Shown piece after piece: positions 63,867 to 64,000 of a DNA stretch of 64,000 bases. The number at the start of each line of letters is the position of its first letter. The stretch's first letter is position 1. A program made the position numbers and the translations under genes. The stretch is from Incurvaria masculella (taxonomy: Eukaryota; Arthropoda; Insecta; Lepidoptera; Incurvariidae): contig OX335664.1 of assembly GCA_946894095.1 (NCBI GenBank), positions 11,396,001-11,460,000 on the forward strand, in the 5' to 3' direction. Under the pieces are notes generated by a model. That model was not told where the DNA came from, searched no databases, and saw only the letters and a program-made list of their open reading frames with translations.

Positions 63867-64000
63867 TATAAAAACACAAGCCACATTGCGGTCTGCGCGC
63901 GCGCGCGCGCTCTACCGGTCCGCCGGTGAGCCGCGCGCGCTCTGTCGCATTTGACGGTTTCGAATCGGTCGCGGGGCGCGTTTACGCGCGCGCCGCTGCC
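63867..64000 (+). other. Internal transcribed spacer 2, partial
   Basis: GC-rich start of ITS2 with a GC dinucleotide run at about 63896-63911; continues beyond the window. Confidence 0.88.

Noticed and set aside
55411..64000. R1 or R2 retrotransposon insertions in this rDNA
   Set aside because: No R1/R2 reading frame or 3' end is visible; only the target-region sequence is present, in antisense.

Overview
The window is insect nuclear DNA, most likely from a moth or butterfly. It ends in a ribosomal DNA unit (complete 18S, ITS1, 5.8S, start of ITS2) whose intergenic spacer is full of TTAGG, the insect telomere repeat. The rest is a dense bed of lepidopteran-style repeats. I see no ordinary single-copy host gene: nearly every real reading frame belongs to a mobile or virus-like element.

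Bases 1 to about 30,250 are one nearly complete Polinton/Maverick element, of the adintovirus-like type. Its left tip lies outside the window; the right terminal inverted repeat is at about 30,063-30,250. Most genes lie on the minus strand. Read right to left they are: a spliced acidic accessory gene, protein-primed DNA polymerase B, packaging ATPase, a conserved gene of unknown role, a fibre-like coiled-coil protein, a retroviral-type integrase with chromodomain, a PLA2-like capsid gene, an adenain-like protease, penton, a tiny basic protein, major capsid protein and a small exonuclease-like protein. One spliced gene lies on the plus strand. Two Ty3/Gypsy retrotransposons interrupt this element, at 1637-7311 in the capsid gene and 11684-20253 in the integrase gene. 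A mariner (7770-8943), a piggyBac-type MITE (23575-23945) and an RTE fragment have also inserted. Both Gypsy insertions carry clean 4-bp target duplications and near-identical LTRs, so they are recent.

Bases 30,290-54,035 are repeats. They include a decayed mariner caught in a large inverted duplication, a nearly full-length CR1/Jockey-like non-LTR retrotransposon (ORF1 38566-40197, frameshifted ORF2 35692-38558), an isolated Jockey-type gag ORF (44514-45899) and tRNA-headed and 5S-headed SINEs. Two abundant dispersed families recur: one carries an internal (GACG)n run, the other starts with CCGACTTC and holds TTAGG runs in the loop of a long hairpin.

Bases 54,036-64,000 are ribosomal DNA. 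They comprise eight 165-bp tandem repeats, a probable 28S 3' end, and a spacer where TTAGG arrays alternate with at least eleven antisense 28S fragments. A 1.5-kb spacer unit is duplicated, giving two copies of the putative Pol I promoter. The 5' ETS, 18S, ITS1, 5.8S and partial ITS2 follow. The window therefore appears to cross a junction between rDNA and repeat-rich non-rDNA.

Many frame breaks in otherwise intact ORFs would be cured by one extra base in a homopolymer. Each may be decay, programmed frameshifting or a base-calling error, and this is flagged where it matters.
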